From Devosia sp. Root413D1 (GTDB taxonomy: Bacteria > Pseudomonadota > Alphaproteobacteria > Rhizobiales > Devosiaceae): DNA of 64,000 bases. Positions 60,719 to 64,000 of the stretch are shown in pieces. How positions within the stretch are numbered: position 1 is the first letter of the stretch; every line of letters starts with the position of its first letter. The stretch covers positions 1 to 64,000 of the forward strand of contig NZ_LMEA01000008.1 in the NCBI RefSeq assembly GCF_001425235.1, in the 5' to 3' direction. Position numbers and translations under genes: made by a program. Below the pieces are notes generated by a model that made no database searches, was not told where the DNA came from, and saw nothing but the letters and a program-made list of their open reading frames with translations.

Positions 60719-61879
60719 CTATCTCTGCGAAGCACCCTCGACCAGCTTCACGAAAAAACTCACCCCAACCGGGATGATCTCGTCGTTGAAGTTGTAGGTG
60801 TCCGAGTGCAGTTCGGAGCTCGGCCCGTTGCCGAGGAATACGTAAGCGCCCGGCCGCGCCTGCAGCATGTAGGAAAAATCCTCGCCGCCCATCTTGGGGT
60901 CGACATTGGCGTCCACCCGGTCCTCGCCCACCACAGTCGCGGCGATGGCCGCGGCATAGGCCGTTTCGTCCGGCGTGTTTTCCACCACCGGATAGCCGCG
61001 GCGATAGTTCACCTCGGCCTTGCCGCCGAAGGTTTCGACGATGCCCTTGGTCACCGCCTTGAGCCGCTCTTCCATCAGGTCGCGCACTTCGTCGTTCAGC
61101 GAGCGCACCGTGCCGGTGAGCTTCACCTTCTGCGGGATGATGTTGAACGCCTCGCCGCCCTGCATCATCGTCACCGACAATACTGCCGAGCGGATCGGAT
61201 CGATATCGCGCGAGACGATGGTGTGCAGCGCCGTGATCAGCTGCGCCGCGATCATCACCGGGTCCACCGTGTTCTGCGGCCAGGCGGCGTGTCCGCCCTG
61301 GCCTTCGATCACGATGTTGAACTCATCGCTCGCCGCCATCAGGCCGCCGACCCGCATGGCGATGCTGCCGGCTTCCTGGCCGGGCATGTTGTGCAGCCCA
61401 TAGACCTCATCGACGCCGAAGCGATCCATGATGCCGGCTTCCACCATGGCGCGCCCGCCGGCGCCGCCTTCTTCGGCCGGTTGAAAGATCAGCACGGCGT
61501 TGCCGTCGAAATTGCGCGTCTCGGCCAGGTATTTCGCGGTACCGAGCAGGATCGAGGTGTGGCCGTCATGCCCGCAGGCGTGCATGCGGCCGGGCGTCTG
61601 GCTGGCATAGTCGAGGCCGGTGCGCTCGAGGATCGGCAACGCATCCATGTCGGCGCGGATGCCGATATTCTTGCCCGGTCCACGCCCCTTGATCACCGCC
61701 ACCACGCCGCTCTGGGCGATGCCGGTAACCACTTCGTCGACGCCGAACGAGCGCAGCAGCTCGGCCACTTTCCCCGATGTGCGGGGCAGTTCGTACTGAA
61801 GTTCGGGGTGCACATGGAAGTCGCGGCGCCATTCGGCGACCTCGTCGGCGAATTCCGCGATACGATTGATAACGGGCAT
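60719..61879 (-). CDS. M20-family amidohydrolase (HipO/AbgB-like)
   Basis: This 386-residue M20D metallopeptidase-type enzyme contains the metal sites HACGHDGH, FQPAEEGGAGG and the late His of ASSEL-type loops (SSELHSDTYNF). The catalytic Asp lies in ADMDALPI. GGHAAWPQNTVDPV in the lid domain dimer region is conserved in hippurate and N-acyl amino-acid hydrolases. ATG 61879 gives the family N-terminus. The frame to 61951 is not supported. It likely deacylates an N-acyl amino acid or opens an amide. The substrate is not predictable. Confidence 0.92.
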   Translation of the reverse strand: MPVINRIAEFADEVAEWRRDFHVHPELQYELPRTSGKVAELLRSFGVDEVVTGIAQSGVVAVIKGRGPGKNIGIRADMDALPILERTGLDYASQTPGRMHACGHDGHTSILLGTAKYLAETRNFDGNAVLIFQPAEEGGAGGRAMVEAGIMDRFGVDEVYGLHNMPGQEAGSIAMRVGGLMAASDEFNIVIEGQGGHAAWPQNTVDPVMIAAQLITALHTIVSRDIDPIRSAVLSVTMMQGGEAFNIIPQKVKLTGTVRSLNDEVRDLMEERLKAVTKGIVETFGGKAEVNYRRGYPVVENTPDETAYAAAIAATVVGEDRVDANVDPKMGGEDFSYMLQARPGAYVFLGNGPSSELHSDTYNFNDEIIPVGVSFFVKLVEGASQR

Positions 61880-62046
61880 GAAAGACCTGAACGCTAGTAA
61901 GCGCGCACTGTGCGGGGACGAGGGTAGGGCGTCAACCCGTAGGCACGCCATTCTCCCTAACGCCTTCGATGTAGTCAGAAATTCCCCGCTCGAACTTGCT
62001 CCTCCTCGTCATATTTGCCAAACACCCGGCAACACTGGAGGAACCG

Positions 62047-62805
62047 ATGAAAATCCTCGTTGCCGTCAAGCGCGTCGTCGATCACGCGGTGCGCGTCCGT
62101 GTCCGTTCCGATGGCTCGGGCGTCGAGACCGAGAACGTGCGCATGTCGATGAACCCCTTCGACAAGCACGCTGTCGAGGCCGCGGTGCAGCTCAGTGAAG
62201 CCGGCCACGCCACCGAGATTGTCGTCGTCTCGATCGGGCCCAAGCAGAGCAACGACGTCATCCTCACCGCCCTCGCCATGGGCGCGCATCGTGGCATTCT
62301 GATCGAGGCCGATGGCCGCGTCGAAACCCTGGCGGTGGCCAAGCTCCTCAAGGCCGTCGTTGCCGAGGAACAGCCCGATCTGGTGCTGCTCGGCAAGCAA
62401 GCCGTCGACGACGACTCCAACCAGGTCGGCCAGATGCTGGCCGGCCTGCTCGACTGGCCGCAGGCGACCTTCGCTTCGGAGATCAAGGTCACGGGCGACG
62501 GACTCGAAGTTACCCGCGAGGTCGACTACGGCCGCGCCACGGTTGGTGTCTCGCTGCCCGCCATCGTCACGGCCGACCTCCGCCTCAACACCCCGCGCAA
62601 CGCCGCGCTGCCCATGGTGATGAAGGCGCGTTCGAAGCCGCTGGCCGTGCGCCCTGCCGCCGAGTTTGGGGTCGATCTCACGCCGCGGCTCAAGCTCGAG
62701 AAGGTGAGCCCGCCGGCCGAGCGCATGGCCGGGCGCCGGGTCGCCGATGCTGCCGAACTGACCGCAGCAATTCAGTCTGAACTTTCCGAGCTGGAGGCGC
62801 TCTGA
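62047..62805 (+). CDS. etfB: Electron transfer flavoprotein beta subunit
   Basis: This 252-residue small subunit of the electron transfer flavoprotein has the family signature region VKRVVDHAVRVRVRSDGSGVE near the N-terminus. It is followed by MSMNPFDKHAVEAAVQL and the AMP-binding-site stretch GKQAVDDDSNQVGQMLAGLLDWPQ split over about residues 117-140. It passes electrons from acyl-CoA and other dehydrogenases to the quinone pool through ETF-quinone oxidoreductase. ATG 62047 is chosen; its stop overlaps the etfA start (TGATG). Confidence 0.97.
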   Translation: MKILVAVKRVVDHAVRVRVRSDGSGVETENVRMSMNPFDKHAVEAAVQLSEAGHATEIVVVSIGPKQSNDVILTALAMGAHRGILIEADGRVETLAVAKLLKAVVAEEQPDLVLLGKQAVDDDSNQVGQMLAGLLDWPQATFASEIKVTGDGLEVTREVDYGRATVGVSLPAIVTADLRLNTPRNAALPMVMKARSKPLAVRPAAEFGVDLTPRLKLEKVSPPAERMAGRRVADAAELTAAIQSELSELEAL

Positions 62806-63731
62806 TGGCCGTCCTCGTTCTCGCCGAACACGATCTCGGCGTGCTCTCCGCCGCCACGGCCCGTATCGTCGCTGCCGCCGAAACGCTTGGCCCGGTCGAT
62901 CTGCTGGTCGCGGGACAGGACGTCTCGGCCGTTGCCGCCGAAGCCGCAAAGCTTGCCGGCGTTGAGAAGGTGCTCGTTGCCGACAGCGCCGCGCTTGCCA
63001 ACCAATCGGCAGAGGCCGTCGCCGCGCTGCTCGCCCGCCTCGCCGAGCCCTACACCCATATCGTTGCCGCCGCTGCCGCCACCGGTCGCGACGCCATCCC
63101 GCGCCTCGCCGCGCGGCTCGACCTGATGCCGGTGACCGATGTCGTCGCCATCCACGGCCCGACCCGCTTCGATCGGCCGATCTACGCCGGCAATGCCATC
63201 GAGACGGTATCTTCGGGGCAGAGCAAACAGTTGCTGACCATCCGTGCCTCGGCCTTCCGCCCGGCGGCGACAGGCAACAATGCCCCTGCCCATTCCGTCG
63301 ATGCCGACGTGGCGGCGGTCGCCCGTTTCCTCGCGGCGCACCGCACCGAGAGCGATCTGCCGGAACTCTCGACCGCCCAGGTCGTCGTCGCCGGTGGTGT
63401 TTCCTTCGGCTCGGCCGAAAAGTTCGCGCTGGTCTCCGACCTTGCCAAAGTCCTCGGCGCTGCTGTCGGCGCCACCCGCGCTGCGGTCGATGCCGGCTAC
63501 GCCCCCAATGACTGGCAGGTCGGCCAGACCGGCAAGATCATCGCGCCCGACCTCTACATCGCCATCGGCATCTCCGGCGCGCTGCAGCACCTCGCCGGTA
63601 TCCAGGGCGCCAAGAAGATCATCGCCATCAACAAAGACCCCGAGGCGCCGCTAATGAAGATCGCCGATATCGCGCTGGTCGGGGACCTATTCGAAGTGGT
63701 GCCGCAGCTGATTGCGGGGTTGAAACGGTAG
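62805..63731 (+). CDS. etfA: Electron transfer flavoprotein alpha subunit
   Basis: This 308-residue large ETF subunit has the N-terminal Rossmann-like domain (LVLAEHDLGVLS) and the C-terminal FAD domain. The FAD domain carries the signature YIAIGISGALQHLAGIQGAK and ending with NKDPEAPLMKIADIALVGDLFEVVPQL. It forms a heterodimer with EtfB, encoded just upstream with a one-base overlap. Both are required for fatty-acid and amino-acid oxidation. Confidence 0.97.
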   Translation: MAVLVLAEHDLGVLSAATARIVAAAETLGPVDLLVAGQDVSAVAAEAAKLAGVEKVLVADSAALANQSAEAVAALLARLAEPYTHIVAAAAATGRDAIPRLAARLDLMPVTDVVAIHGPTRFDRPIYAGNAIETVSSGQSKQLLTIRASAFRPAATGNNAPAHSVDADVAAVARFLAAHRTESDLPELSTAQVVVAGGVSFGSAEKFALVSDLAKVLGAAVGATRAAVDAGYAPNDWQVGQTGKIIAPDLYIAIGISGALQHLAGIQGAKKIIAINKDPEAPLMKIADIALVGDLFEVVPQLIAGLKR

Positions 63732-63735
63732 GGCT

Positions 63736-63900
63736 GGTGTCTGTGGCCCACCCCCACCCTTGATCCCTTCCCCACAAGGGGGAGGGAGACGCTCACGGCA
63801 GCGTCGGCTCTTGCCTCTCCCTCCCCTTCAAGGGGAGGGTAGCGCAGCTTGGTCCGTAAGGACCGTAGCGGAGCTTGGTGGGGTGGGGCCACATGCACCA
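63736..63900. repeat. Imperfect inverted repeat element
   Basis: Outer ggtgtctgtggccc and ggggccacatgcacc are near-complementary. Inner pairs include cccaccc with gggtggg, plus inner stems of the caagggggaggga/tccctccccttcaagg type. A second small hairpin (ggtccgtaaggacc) lies near 63851-63864. It follows the etfA stop and fills most of the 248-base spacer to the next start codon. Confidence 0.6.
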
Positions 63901-63979
63901 ACCCAGACTATCCGCCCCGTTGCAATTCCCCCGCCACCGCCTATAAACACCCCGCTCTCGTTTTCCCCGGACAGACCTG

Positions 63980-64000
63980 ATGTTTGAGACCCTGAAGAAG
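63980..64000 (+). CDS. Possible start of a gene cut by the window edge
   Basis: An ATG at 63980 opens seven codons (MFETLKK) that run off the window. There is only a weak ribosome site upstream. Too little is visible to name it; another fatty-acid or phosphatase-type gene could follow etfBA, but I cannot tell. Confidence 0.25.

Overview
The window is a GC-rich, gene-dense chromosomal segment from an alphaproteobacterium of the order Hyphomicrobiales (Rhizobiales). A Devosia-like soil heterotroph is my best guess. The reasons are the many binding-protein-dependent ABC importers, the hmu haem locus with a RirA-type iron-responsive operator candidate, the glpR-glpD-glpK operon, and frequent ATGA start/stop overlaps. 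The genus is an inference. I see no rRNA, tRNA, CRISPR array, transposase, integrase or prophage gene.

Layout. (1) 121-9073: a hydroxyproline-type amino-acid catabolic locus with an enolase-superfamily dehydratase/epimerase, a two-cysteine hydroxyproline 2-epimerase, a FAD D-amino-acid dehydrogenase, a complete Liv-type ABC importer and a divergent GntR/FCD regulator. (2) 9152-10066: an exported alpha/beta hydrolase. (3) 10071-16251: haem uptake, hmuSTUV facing the TonB receptor hmuR across a TGA-N9-TCA box. (4) 16580-23758: a GntR/UTRA-regulated sugar locus with a family 4 glycosidase, a PfkB kinase, an ABC importer without its own ATPase, and an amidohydrolase. (5) 23852-24898: a MraY-like phosphotransferase away from any division cluster. 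(6) 24976-31524: a peptide/opine-type ABC operon led by an XRE-cupin regulator and a GAF protein. (7) 31618-41073: a nucleotide-sugar-type epimerase family protein, then a ROK repressor and a sugar ABC importer followed by two short-chain dehydrogenases and a TIM-barrel isomerase-like protein. The first dehydrogenase appears to start at ATT. (8) 41362-43244: a WecA-type glycosyltransferase, a small membrane protein and a CAP-domain lipoprotein. (9) 43411-47197: glpR-glpD-glpK. (10) 47485-63731: mixed metabolic and regulatory genes. These include an AEC carrier, an ATP-grasp/alpha-E/transglutaminase operon whose transglutaminase lacks its cysteine, a hydroxyacid dehydrogenase, a GH13 alpha-glucosidase, an AbrB permease, an M20 amidohydrolase and etfBA.

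How the parts work together. Most of the window imports small organic nutrients (hydroxyproline-like compounds, peptides or opines, two sugar types, glycerol 3-phosphate, haem), each next to its own regulator and catabolic enzymes. All four binding-protein genes that precede their permeases are followed by a strong hairpin, consistent with higher expression of the binding protein than of the membrane parts.

At least 14 intergenic spaces carry GC-rich inverted repeats of a few related families. In several copies the complementary arms run past the shared core into sequence unique to that site. Together with the cysteine-less transglutaminase, the ATT-start dehydrogenase operon and the GH4/PfkB locus, these are the most interesting observations. 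I do not see a clearly new defence or mobile system.
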